Assembly (NCBI GenBank): GCA_035906235.1
Contig: JAMIFN010000106.1
Coordinates: forward strand, 1-18,159
Reading direction: 5' to 3'
Length of the DNA: 18,159 nucleotides
From: JAMIFN01 sp035906235
GTDB taxonomy: Bacteria; Pseudomonadota; Gammaproteobacteria; Burkholderiales; Burkholderiaceae_C
Part shown: piece after piece, positions 1 through 6,944 of the stretch
Layout of the letters: every line of letters begins with the position of its first letter
Position numbering within the stretch: the first letter of the stretch is position 1
The notes under the pieces: generated by a model
The model's input: the letters and a program-made list of their open reading frames with translations, nothing else
What the model was told of the DNA's origin: nothing
The model's database searches: none
Translations under genes and position numbers: made by a program

Positions 1-106
1 GCTGAGCCTGTTTATAAGTCAGCTCCCCTCTTTCGACCTGCTCGACCACTGACAATTTAAAAGCCAAGGTGTAATCCTTCTGACTGCGCTTGATGCATGT
101 TTCCAT
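1..106 (-). CDS. IS3-family transposase OrfA, N-terminal part (truncated by window edge)
   Basis: Only the first 35 codons are inside the window. The start is ATG at 106-104, preceded by a good ribosome binding site (AGGAAAG, about 5 nt upstream). The peptide begins METCIKRSQKDY and continues with LAFKLSVVEQVERGELTYKQ, the typical beginning of the helix-turn-helix OrfA protein of IS3-like elements, which binds the IS ends. In such elements a programmed frameshift usually joins OrfA to the DDE catalytic OrfB, but this is outside the window. It is too short to name the subgroup. Confidence in the family comes from the KRSQKDY...TYKQAQ pattern plus the adjacent TG terminus. Confidence 0.72.
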   Translation of the reverse strand, partial: METCIKRSQKDYTLAFKLSVVEQVERGELTYKQAQ

Positions 107-160
107 AAGCCTTTCCTCGTTAAGAAGGCCTAACTTGTCAAGCTATTTCAGGATGGGTCA
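1..160 (-). mobile_element. IS3-like insertion sequence, left end (partial)
   Basis: The minus strand starting at 160 begins TGACCCATCC and leads after about 54 nt into an IS3-type transposase OrfA that runs off the window edge. A terminus starting with TG just upstream of orfA is what is expected at the left end of an IS3-family element, so 160 is the inferred boundary. The other end and any target-site duplication are outside the window. The boundary lies only about 45 bp from the -10 element of the B12 riboswitch transcript. Confidence 0.65.
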
Positions 161-204
161 AATGAGCAAAATAAGCCGCGAAACGCCGCGCCTAGCGTTG
201 ACCC

Positions 205-210
205 TATAAT
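205..210 (+). promoter_or_regulatory. -10 element for the cobalamin riboswitch/btuB transcript
   Basis: A perfect TATAAT lies 7 nt before the first paired bases of the riboswitch (P1 starts at 218), so the start site would fall at about 217, as expected for a riboswitch leader. No good -35 box is seen 16-18 bp upstream. The TTGACC at 198-203 is only 1 bp away and cannot be the -35. Confidence 0.6.
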
Positions 211-217
211 CGCGTCC

Positions 218-442
218 GTTGGTGCTTCGCCCGCCCTTTCGTGGTGGGCAGTTCAACGGGAAGCAGGAGGGACGCGCCCACACGGGCACCATCAGTCCTA
301 ACCTGCGCTGCCCCCGCAACAGTAAGCGGCTTGGCTATTGGTGACGCAATGGCCTACGGTTTCTCACACACGCCACTGAACGCCTCTTGCGTTTGGGAAG
401 GCTGCTAGAAACTCCATGCCGCCAGCCTGGATACCGGCCAAC
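218..442 (+). ncRNA. Cobalamin (adenosylcobalamin) riboswitch
   Basis: All hallmark blocks of the B12 riboswitch appear in order. The outer P1 helix is GTTGG (218-222) pairing with CCAAC (438-442). The B12 box is at 307-326 (GCTGCCCCCGCAACAGTAAG), followed by CCACTG at 373-378, TGGGAAGGC at about 394-402, and the 3' block GCCAGCCTGGATACC at 421-435. It is the RNA sensor that shuts off expression of B12 uptake or synthesis genes when coenzyme B12 is plentiful. It sits directly upstream of a TonB-dependent receptor, its most common target in proteobacteria. Assignment is by motif reading; a covariance-model search (Rfam cobalamin family) would settle the exact ends. Confidence 0.95.
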
Positions 443-447
443 AAGGC

Positions 448-512
448 GGCTGCGCTTTAACCGAAAAAAGCGCGGCCTTATGCTGCATCTGGCGGGGTAC
501 CCAGGCGCAGCG
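448..512 (+). promoter_or_regulatory. Putative expression platform of the cobalamin riboswitch
   Basis: Two strong hairpins follow the aptamer. One pairs 448-458 with 467-477 (11 bp including one G-U, 8-nt loop). The second pairs 482-486 with 507-511 and 489-492 with 501-504. A competing long-range helix is possible between GCTGCGC (449-455) and GCGCAGC (505-511), which would break both. A U-rich tract (TTTCTTTTTTCTTTTTC, 521-537) follows but starts about 9 nt after the second hairpin, so a classical terminator is not clear. Which state is ON or OFF cannot be told from the sequence. Confidence 0.45.
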
Positions 513-541
513 CAAAGGCATTTCTTTTTTCTTTTTCTGCC

Positions 542-2539
542 ATGTCCATCCGCACACCTGCCCTGCGCCGCTCTTTACTGGCCGCATGCGCCAGCCTAGC
601 CCTTGCCTCTTTCAGCGCTCAGGCGCAAATCACGGCGGCGCAGGCCGACACTGCCGCCATCGACCGCCAGCCAGACAGCCTACCCGCCACCGTGGTTACA
701 GCCAGCGGCTTTAAAGAAAACGCCGCCACCCAAACCCAAGGCGTCGGCGTCATTACCGCGCAAGACATTGCCCAAAGCGGCGCGCGCAGCGTGACCGAGG
801 CACTGCAGCGCGTGCTGGGTTTGCTGCCTATGAAGTTGGATTTGTCAGGCACTGGCAGTGCGGGCATCGATTTACGCGGTTGGGGCGGCGCAGCCTGGAG
901 CAACCAGGTCGTCATCGTTGATGGCCTGCGCATGAACGAGGGCGATTTGTCCGCGCCGCAGCTGGCCAATCTGCCCATAGACAGCATCGAGCGCATTGAA
1001 GTCGTGCGCGGCGCAGCATCAGTCTTGTATGGCGAAGGTGCCAGCGCAGGCGCCATCATCATCAGCACCAAGGCAGGTTTGGGCGTTGCCCGCAAAACGG
1101 GCGGCAGCGTCAGCGCAGGTGTAGGCAGCAACAACCTGCGCGAGCTGGCGGCCAACGCCACTTTTGCGGCAGCCAATGGCTTTTCGCTCGATGCCTCTGC
1201 ACAAAAACGCAAAACCGATAACCACCGCCAGAATTTTGCGGCTGACAGTGAAATCGCCCGTATCGGCGCGCAGTGGAGCAATGATTGGCTGCGCTTGGGC
1301 GCGCATATCGGCCAAGACGACAAGAACAGTGGCCTGCCTGGTAGTTTGAGCGCAGCGCAATACGCGGCCAACCCTGGCCAAACAGCTACGCCCAATGACC
1401 GCGTGCATCAACGCAGCAATCAGCATGGTATTTTTGTGCAGGCCCAGTTGGCTGATTGGGAACTGGCTTTTGACAGCAATTGGCGCGACAAGGCCTCGCG
1501 CAGCGTCAGTGCCTTTGGTGCCTACGATTTTGATTTAGATGCCCGCAACAGCAGCTTGCGTGCGCGCCACCAATTCAAGGGCGCTAGCCTGAACAACACC
1601 CTCATCATGGGCCATGACGAGAGCCGCTGGGAGCGCAAAGTGCTGGGGGCTTGGCCCAGCACCGCTACCGCCAAAAATACGGGCTGGTATATCAAAGATG
1701 AGTTAAGCCTGCCAGCCAGCGGCACGCAACTGAGCGCCGGTCTGCGCAGCGAAAAAGCCCAAAAAGCAGAAAGCGGCAGCACCAGCACTCTAGACAAGCG
1801 CGTCAATGCCTGGGAACTGGGCATCGCGCAAACCTTAACGCCTGAATGGGCAGTTTTTGCCCGCGCCGCCAAAGCCATGCGTATGGCCAATGTGGATGAA
1901 TTCAGCTTTGTGGCGCCTGGCTACACCATCCAGCCGCAGACATCTCAAGACCTAGAGGCTGGCCTGCGCTGGAACACCGCCGACAGCAAACTGGAACTGC
2001 GTGCCTACCGCAGCCGCGCCAAAAATGAAATTGGCTACGATCCACTCTTTCCCAACCCCTTCAGCTGGACAGGTTTTGGTGCCAATGTCAACTTTGACCC
2101 CACCACCCGCAGCGGCCTAGAGCTGGATGCGCGCCAGCAAATCAGCAGCAGCCTAAGCCTACAAGCCAACGCCGCTGTACGCAAAGCAAAATTCAGCAGC
2201 GGCACTTATGCGGGCAAAACTGTGCCGCTGGTAGCCAAGCAAACCCTGAGTCTGGGCGTTGTCTGGCAAGCCACCGCCGAGCACAGCGTTAATGCCCGTG
2301 CCAATTGGGTGGGTAGCCAACAGGTTGATTTCAACAATACCTGCCGCGTCCCCAGCTACAACACCATAGATATGGGCTACCGCTTTGAGCGCGGCAGCTG
2401 GCAGCTGGGCGCCCAAGTGCAAAACCTGGGCAATAAAAAATACTACAGCACAGCGTTTAAGTGCGTATTTGGGCAGACCAATGGCATCTACCCAGAAGCA
2501 GGTCGGCAGCTGAGCGTGAATCTGCGCTACCAGTTCTAA
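542..2539 (+). CDS. btuB: TonB-dependent outer-membrane receptor, probable vitamin B12 (cobalamin) transporter
   Basis: This 665-residue protein is a 22-strand-barrel type receptor that would import cobalamin across the outer membrane using TonB energy. Visible features: a Sec signal peptide (residues 1-28, cleavage after AQA); a TonB box around 49-54 (ATVVTA); a plug domain with the conserved ERIEVVRG...SVLYG...GAIIISTK stretch (from residue 150); and a barrel ending in ...LRYQF with the terminal Phe needed for BAM-dependent insertion. Two cysteines lie near the C-terminus (NTCRVP and FKCVFG). The B12 specificity is inferred from the riboswitch in its leader, not from binding residues. ATG 542 is the only start giving the signal peptide; no Shine-Dalgarno sequence is evident, only a pyrimidine-rich tract. 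The gene is monocistronic, with its own terminator. It could be a receptor for a related corrinoid. Confidence 0.88.
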   Translation: MSIRTPALRRSLLAACASLALASFSAQAQITAAQADTAAIDRQPDSLPATVVTASGFKENAATQTQGVGVITAQDIAQSGARSVTEALQRVLGLLPMKLDLSGTGSAGIDLRGWGGAAWSNQVVIVDGLRMNEGDLSAPQLANLPIDSIERIEVVRGAASVLYGEGASAGAIIISTKAGLGVARKTGGSVSAGVGSNNLRELAANATFAAANGFSLDASAQKRKTDNHRQNFAADSEIARIGAQWSNDWLRLGAHIGQDDKNSGLPGSLSAAQYAANPGQTATPNDRVHQRSNQHGIFVQAQLADWELAFDSNWRDKASRSVSAFGAYDFDLDARNSSLRARHQFKGASLNNTLIMGHDESRWERKVLGAWPSTATAKNTGWYIKDELSLPASGTQLSAGLRSEKAQKAESGSTSTLDKRVNAWELGIAQTLTPEWAVFARAAKAMRMANVDEFSFVAPGYTIQPQTSQDLEAGLRWNTADSKLELRAYRSRAKNEIGYDPLFPNPFSWTGFGANVNFDPTTRSGLELDARQQISSSLSLQANAAVRKAKFSSGTYAGKTVPLVAKQTLSLGVVWQATAEHSVNARANWVGSQQVDFNNTCRVPSYNTIDMGYRFERGSWQLGAQVQNLGNKKYYSTAFKCVFGQTNGIYPEAGRQLSVNLRYQF

Positions 2540-2560
2540 GAACTGCGCCCCCCAGACGCC

Positions 2561-2590
2561 AAACCGCAGCCCTTGTGCTGCGGTTTTTTT
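2561..2590 (+). terminator. Rho-independent terminator after btuB
   Basis: AAACCGCAG (2561-2569) pairs with CTGCGGTTT (2578-2586) around an 8-nt loop and runs into seven T residues (2584-2590). It lies 21 nt after the btuB stop codon and separates the B12 unit from leuS. Confidence 0.92.
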
Positions 2591-2636
2591 ATGCGCCCGC
2601 CCAGGCTATTTGCCAAAGATGGCTGCGCACGCGCCG

Positions 2637-2642
2637 TAAAAT
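2637..2642 (+). promoter_or_regulatory. Putative -10 element of a leaderless leuS transcript
   Basis: TAAAAT ends 6 nt before the leuS ATG, so transcription would begin at about the A of the start codon. No Shine-Dalgarno sequence precedes the ATG. The only -35-like hexamer (TTGCCA, 2610-2615) is 21 bp away, which is too far. It follows directly after the btuB terminator. Confidence 0.4.
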
Positions 2643-2648
2643 CACGGG

Positions 2649-5408
2649 ATGACTAGCCTAGCCCCTCTCCGCCTTGCGGACACATACCAGCACAAAACCA
2701 TCGAACAAGCCACTCAAGCGGCATGGCGTGCGCAAGACGCCTACCGCGTCACGGAAGACGCGAGCAAAGACAAGTTCTACGCCTGTTCCATGCTGCCCTA
2801 CCCCAGCGGCAAGCTGCATATGGGCCATGTGCGCAACTACACCATCAACGACATGCTCACGCGCAGCCTGCGCATGCAGGGCAAAAATGTGCTCATGCCC
2901 ATGGGCTGGGATGCCTTTGGCCTGCCCGCCGAAAACGCCGCGCTGAAAAATAAAGTGCCGCCCGCGCAATGGACTTACGACAACATCGCCTATATGAAAG
3001 GCCAGATGCAGGCCATGGGTTTGGCGATAGATTGGAGCCGCGAAATCGCCACCTGCAACCCCGATTACTACCGCTGGAACCAGTGGCTGTTTTTAAAAAT
3101 GCTGGAAAAAGGCATTGCCTACCGCAAAACCCAAGTGGTGAACTGGGACCCCGTGGATATGACGGTGCTGGCCAATGAGCAAGTGGTCGATGGCCGTGGC
3201 TGGCGCACGGGTGCACTGGTCGAAAAACGCGAAATCCCAGGCTACTACCTCAAAATCACCGATTACGCGCAAGAGCTGCTGGACCATGTGCAAGTAGGCA
3301 ACCCAGCAGCCACCTTAGACGGCTGGCCTGAGCGCGTGCGCCTGATGCAGGAAAACTGGATAGGCAAATCCAGCGGCCTGCGCTTTGCCTTTACGCACAA
3401 CATTGCAGGCGCTGATGGGCGATTGATAGGCGACGGCAAGATGTTTGTCTTTACCACCCGCGCCGACACCATCATGGGCGTATCGTTTGCTGCCGTGGCT
3501 GCCGAGCACCCGCTCAGCGCACACGCCGCTAGCAGCAACCCCAAGCTGGCCGCCTTTATTGAAGAATGCCAGCAAGGCGGCACGACCGAGGCCGAAATGG
3601 CACTCAAAGAAAAAGTCGGCATGGACACGGGTTTGAGCGTGACGCACCCGCTGACAGGGGCGCAAGTGCCGCTGTGGGTGGGCAACTATGTGCTGATGAG
3701 CTATGGCGATGGCGCGGTGATGGGCGTGCCCGCGCACGACGAACGCGATTTTGCGTTTGCGCTGAAGTACGGCATTGAAATCAAACAAGTCATTAGTGCA
3801 GCAGAAGATATTTTTGCAGGTGAATCAACTGGTAAACCATGGGCTGCTAACGCTGCATTCAATAACCAAAAATGGAATGACTGGTATGCATCTAAAGATG
3901 GCATGTGCATTAACTCTGGCGTACTCGACGGCCTAGGCTACGCTGCCGCCGTGGATAAAGTCGCAGCTTTACTCAGCGATAAAGGCCTAGGCGAGAAAAA
4001 AACCACTTGGCGTTTGCGCGACTGGGGCATTAGCCGCCAGCGCTATTGGGGCACGCCGATTCCCATCATCCACTGCGATGACTGCGGCGCCCAGCCCGTG
4101 CCCGAAAAAGACCTGCCCGTGGTGCTGCCGCAAGACTTGGTGCCAGACGGCAGCGGCAACCCGCTGAACAAGTGCGAGGGTTTCCTGAAAGTGGCCTGCC
4201 CCTGCTGCGGCAAAGATGCGCGGCGCGAAACCGACACCATGGACACCTTTATTGATTCGTCCTGGTATTTCTTGCGCTATTGCGACCCGCAAAACAGCGA
4301 AAAAATGGTGGACGGCGGCGCAGCCTATTGGATGGCCCAAGGCGGCATGGATCAATACATCGGCGGTATTGAACACGCCATCTTGCACCTGCTCTACGCG
4401 CGCTTTTGGACCAAGGTCATGCGCGATCTGGGTTTGCTGCAAGTCGATGAGCCATTCAAAAAACTGCTGACGCAGGGCATGGTGCTCAACCACATCTACA
4501 GCCGCCGCACGGCCAAGGGCGCAAAAGAGTATTTCTGGCCCAAAGATGTGGAACATGTGCTGGATGATGGCGGCAAAGTGGTGGGTGCCAAACTCATCAC
4601 CCCGCAAGAAAGCGCCGATGGCTTGCTGCCCGTGGGCACGGCCATTGATTACGAGGGCGTGGGTACCATGTCCAAATCCAAAAACAATGGCGTCGATCCG
4701 CAGGATTTGATCGAGAAATACGGCGCCGATACCGCCCGCCTCTACACCATGTTCACCGCCCCGCCCGAGGCTACGCTGGAGTGGAACGATGCGGCGGTTG
4801 AAGGCAGCTACCGCTTTTTGCGTCGCGTCTGGAATTTTGCCGCCGCGCAGCAGGCTCGCCTAGCGCCGCTGGTGGGGCAAAAACCCGAGCAAGCCGCACT
4901 CAGCGATGCCGGCAAAGCCTTGCGCCGCGAAGTGCATGTGGTGCTGGGGCAAATCCAGTTTGACTACGAGCGCATGCAGTACAACACCGTGGTGTCGGGC
5001 TGCATGAAGTTGCTCAATGCGCTGGAGGGCTTCAAATCCAGCCCAGCCGCCGCTGATGATGCCGTGCTGGCCGAAGGTCTATCCCTCTTGCTGCGCACCC
5101 TCTACCCCGCCTGCCCACACATGACCCACGCCATTTGGCAGGGCTTGGGCTATGCCGCCGCGCATGGCGATTTGCTCGATACGGCTTGGCCCCAAGTCGA
5201 TAAAGCAGCCCTGGTGCAAGACGAAATCGAGCTGATGCTGCAAATCAACGGCAAGCTGCGCGGTGCATTAAAAGTGCCCGCAGCGGCAGACAAAGCGCAA
5301 ATCGAGCAGCTGGCCTTGGCCTGCGAAGATTTTCAAAAACACAGCCCTGGCGCGACGCCGAAAAAAGTGGTGGTCGTGCCCGGGCGTTTGGTCAATATCG
5401 TGGTTTAA
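2649..5408 (+). CDS. leuS: Leucyl-tRNA synthetase
   Basis: This class I synthetase charges tRNA-Leu with leucine and edits mischarged products (919 residues; E. coli has 860, and somewhat longer forms occur in betaproteobacteria). Visible in order: the HIGH motif as HMGH (57-60); the CP1 editing domain with the Thr-rich TTRADT (269-274) and GVPAHDERD with the editing-site Asp (358-367); RLRDWGISRQRYWG; zinc-ligand cysteine pairs HCDDCG and CPCCG; the KMSKS loop as TMSKSKNN (MSKSK 674-678); and the C-terminal LQINGKLRG motif. It is the first gene of a leuS-lptE(-proC) run; lptE starts 4 nt after its stop. Residues about 378-424 (nt 3781-3920) are encoded by an AT-rich patch with codon use unlike the rest of the gene. 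Confidence 0.98.
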   Translation: MTSLAPLRLADTYQHKTIEQATQAAWRAQDAYRVTEDASKDKFYACSMLPYPSGKLHMGHVRNYTINDMLTRSLRMQGKNVLMPMGWDAFGLPAENAALKNKVPPAQWTYDNIAYMKGQMQAMGLAIDWSREIATCNPDYYRWNQWLFLKMLEKGIAYRKTQVVNWDPVDMTVLANEQVVDGRGWRTGALVEKREIPGYYLKITDYAQELLDHVQVGNPAATLDGWPERVRLMQENWIGKSSGLRFAFTHNIAGADGRLIGDGKMFVFTTRADTIMGVSFAAVAAEHPLSAHAASSNPKLAAFIEECQQGGTTEAEMALKEKVGMDTGLSVTHPLTGAQVPLWVGNYVLMSYGDGAVMGVPAHDERDFAFALKYGIEIKQVISAAEDIFAGESTGKPWAANAAFNNQKWNDWYASKDGMCINSGVLDGLGYAAAVDKVAALLSDKGLGEKKTTWRLRDWGISRQRYWGTPIPIIHCDDCGAQPVPEKDLPVVLPQDLVPDGSGNPLNKCEGFLKVACPCCGKDARRETDTMDTFIDSSWYFLRYCDPQNSEKMVDGGAAYWMAQGGMDQYIGGIEHAILHLLYARFWTKVMRDLGLLQVDEPFKKLLTQGMVLNHIYSRRTAKGAKEYFWPKDVEHVLDDGGKVVGAKLITPQESADGLLPVGTAIDYEGVGTMSKSKNNGVDPQDLIEKYGADTARLYTMFTAPPEATLEWNDAAVEGSYRFLRRVWNFAAAQQARLAPLVGQKPEQAALSDAGKALRREVHVVLGQIQFDYERMQYNTVVSGCMKLLNALEGFKSSPAAADDAVLAEGLSLLLRTLYPACPHMTHAIWQGLGYAAAHGDLLDTAWPQVDKAALVQDEIELMLQINGKLRGALKVPAAADKAQIEQLALACEDFQKHSPGATPKKVVVVPGRLVNIVV

Positions 5409-5412
5409 GCAT

Positions 5413-5934
5413 ATGCAGACACCCTACACTTCACGCCGCCAGTTTGCCGCCCGCACAGCCTTGGCGCTCGCTGCCATCGCGCTGCTGCCCTCGTGCGGTT
5501 TTGCCCTCAAAGGCTCGGCGCAGCTGCCTTTTACCTCGCTGTACTTTGATGCCAGCGAAAGCGGCCCCACGGCCACAGCGCTGCGACGCCAGCTCTTGGG
5601 CGTGCCGGGCTTGGCTCTGCTAGAAAACCCCGCGCAACGCGCCCAAGCGCAAGTGGTGCTGCTGGTTAAAAAAGACAGCCAAGACAAGCGCAGCATAGGC
5701 TCTAACGCCTACGGCCTCACGCGCGAATTGCAGCTGACCAGCCATTTTGACTACGAGCTGCAAGCCGCCGATGGCCGCACCCTGGGCGAGCCCGTGGCGC
5801 TAGAGCAGCGCCGCGACATCAACTACAACGAGGCCATCATCCTCTCGAAAGAGGGCGAGGAAGACATGCTCTACCGCGATATGGCGCAAGACCTGGCGCA
5901 ACAAGTTTTGCGCCGCTTAGCGGCCGTGCACTAA
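5413..5934 (+). CDS. lptE: LPS-assembly outer-membrane lipoprotein LptE
   Basis: LptE plugs the LptD barrel and helps place lipopolysaccharide on the outer leaflet of the outer membrane. The 173-residue product has a lipoprotein signal with Cys28 (LLPSC-G) as the predicted acylated residue, followed by the family's typical CGFALKG...LPF start. Later conserved parts include AYGLTRELQL, the strand with LEQRRDINYNEAIIL and a helix with DMLYRDMAQDLAQQVLRRL. The signal peptide carries a twin-arginine-like SRRQF (residues 7-11). The start codon lies 4 nt after the leuS stop with no strong Shine-Dalgarno sequence, so translation is probably coupled to leuS. The leuS-lptE order is typical of Burkholderiales, but the usual next gene holA is absent. 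Confidence 0.9.
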   Translation: MQTPYTSRRQFAARTALALAAIALLPSCGFALKGSAQLPFTSLYFDASESGPTATALRRQLLGVPGLALLENPAQRAQAQVVLLVKKDSQDKRSIGSNAYGLTRELQLTSHFDYELQAADGRTLGEPVALEQRRDINYNEAIILSKEGEEDMLYRDMAQDLAQQVLRRLAAVH

Positions 5935-5968
5935 GGCTAAGCGCCCCTCAAGTCTGAAAGGAAAAACC

Positions 5969-6778
5969 ATGCAATTTGCCTTTATCGGCGGCGGCAATAT
6001 GGCCAGCGCCATCATTGCGGGCCTGATCAAAAACGGCGCCGCCGCCAGCAGCATCCAGGTGGTAGAGCCCTACGCCCCGCAGCGCGAGAAATTGGCGCAA
6101 GACTTTGCCGGCATCGTGCTGCACGAGCAGGCAGGCAGCGCCCTGCAAAGCGCGCAATTGGTGGTTTGGGCGGTCAAACCCCAAGTCTTTCAAGAAGTGG
6201 CCGCGCAAACCGCCCGCTTTGTGAGCCAAGCCCTGCACCTAAGCGTAGCCGCCGGCATCAACTCAGACAGCCTGGCCGCTTGGCTGGGCAGCCAGCGCAT
6301 CGTGCGCGCCATGCCCAACACGCCCGCGCTGGTGGGCTTGGGCATGACAGGGCTGTTTGCCCGCGCTGGCGTTGGCGCCGCCGACAAAACGGCGGTAGAA
6401 CAAGCCATCGCCGCCACAGGGCAATATCTATGGGTGGCACACGAGGCTGATTTAGACGCCGTCACCGCAGTTTCAGGCTCGGGCCCGGCCTATGTGTTTT
6501 ATTTTATGGAAGCCATGATGGCCGCCGGCCAAGAGCTAGGCTTGAGCGCCGCGCAAGCCAAGCAACTGACCCTGGCCACCTTTAACGGCGCCACGCAATT
6601 GGCCGCCACTTCGCCCGAAAGCCCTGCCATCCTGCGCGAGCGCGTCACCAGCAAGGGCGGCACCACCTACGCCGCCCTCAGCCATATGCAAGCGGCCGAT
6701 ATCGCCGCCAACATTGCCCAGGCCATGCATAAAGCCGCCGCCCGATCGGCGGAATTGGGGCAAGAATTTGGCAAATAG
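5969..6778 (+). CDS. proC: Pyrroline-5-carboxylate reductase
   Basis: This enzyme catalyses the last step of proline synthesis, reducing 1-pyrroline-5-carboxylate to L-proline with NAD(P)H in the cytoplasm. The 269-residue length matches the family. The N-terminus has the Rossmann dinucleotide-binding motif FIGGGNMASAI (G7, G8, G9), followed by VVWAVKPQ and VRAMPNTPALVG. The C-terminal dimer/active-site part has AVSGSGPAYVFYFMEAM and RERVTSKGGTT. A good ribosome binding site (AAAGGA, about 7 nt upstream) sets the start. It lies 34 nt after lptE and is probably co-transcribed with it, although the functions are unrelated. It ends 166 nt before the convergent rho gene. Confidence 0.97.
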   Translation: MQFAFIGGGNMASAIIAGLIKNGAAASSIQVVEPYAPQREKLAQDFAGIVLHEQAGSALQSAQLVVWAVKPQVFQEVAAQTARFVSQALHLSVAAGINSDSLAAWLGSQRIVRAMPNTPALVGLGMTGLFARAGVGAADKTAVEQAIAATGQYLWVAHEADLDAVTAVSGSGPAYVFYFMEAMMAAGQELGLSAAQAKQLTLATFNGATQLAATSPESPAILRERVTSKGGTTYAALSHMQAADIAANIAQAMHKAAARSAELGQEFGK

Positions 6779-6810
6779 CGCTGAGGATACCGTTTTAGCC
6801 ATGTTTTAGC

Positions 6811-6844
6811 GGTTTCAGGCCGGAAAACCTGCCTGAGCAGCTCA
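6811..6844. repeat. Dispersed 34-bp intergenic repeat, copy 1
   Basis: The sequence GGTTT(C/T)AGGCCG(G/T) followed by AAAACCTGCCTGAGCAGCTC-A occurs here and again at 10798-10831, with only two mismatches over 34 bp. The last 21 bp are identical. It lies between the convergent genes proC and rho. Confidence 0.8.
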
Positions 6845-6857
6845 TGTATCCATAGCA

Positions 6858-6887
6858 AAAGGCCACCCTAGGGTAGCCTTTGCTTTT
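6858..6887. terminator. Bidirectional terminator between proC and rho
   Basis: AAAGGCCACCC (6858-6868) pairs with GGGTAGCCTTT (6871-6881) with one C/A mismatch. A-rich sequence precedes it and T-rich sequence (TTTGCTTTT) follows, so it can act for proC on the plus strand and rho on the minus strand. The loop is very short (CTAG). Confidence 0.65.
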
Positions 6888-6915
6888 GCCTAGCTTTTGC
6901 CTAGCTTTTGCCTAG
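6883..6915. repeat. Three perfect tandem copies of an 11-bp unit
   Basis: CTTTTGCCTAG occurs head to tail at 6883-6893, 6894-6904 and 6905-6915, just after the terminator hairpin and before the rho stop codon. The extra copies extend the T-rich downstream part of the terminator; slippage during replication is the likely origin. Confidence 0.9.
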
Positions 6916-6944
6916 GGCGGCAGGATATACCTGCTGCAGTGGAC

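Noticed and set aside
198..210. TTGACC next to TATAAT as a -35/-10 pair
   Set aside because: The spacing is 1 bp, far from the 16-18 bp needed.
448..477. 11-bp hairpin after the riboswitch as an intrinsic terminator
   Set aside because: It is not followed by a T run (TTATGCTGC follows), so it is kept only as part of the expression platform.
619..1395. 258-codon minus-strand frame inside btuB
   Set aside because: The plus strand encodes a complete TonB-dependent receptor; the antisense product has no family-like features.
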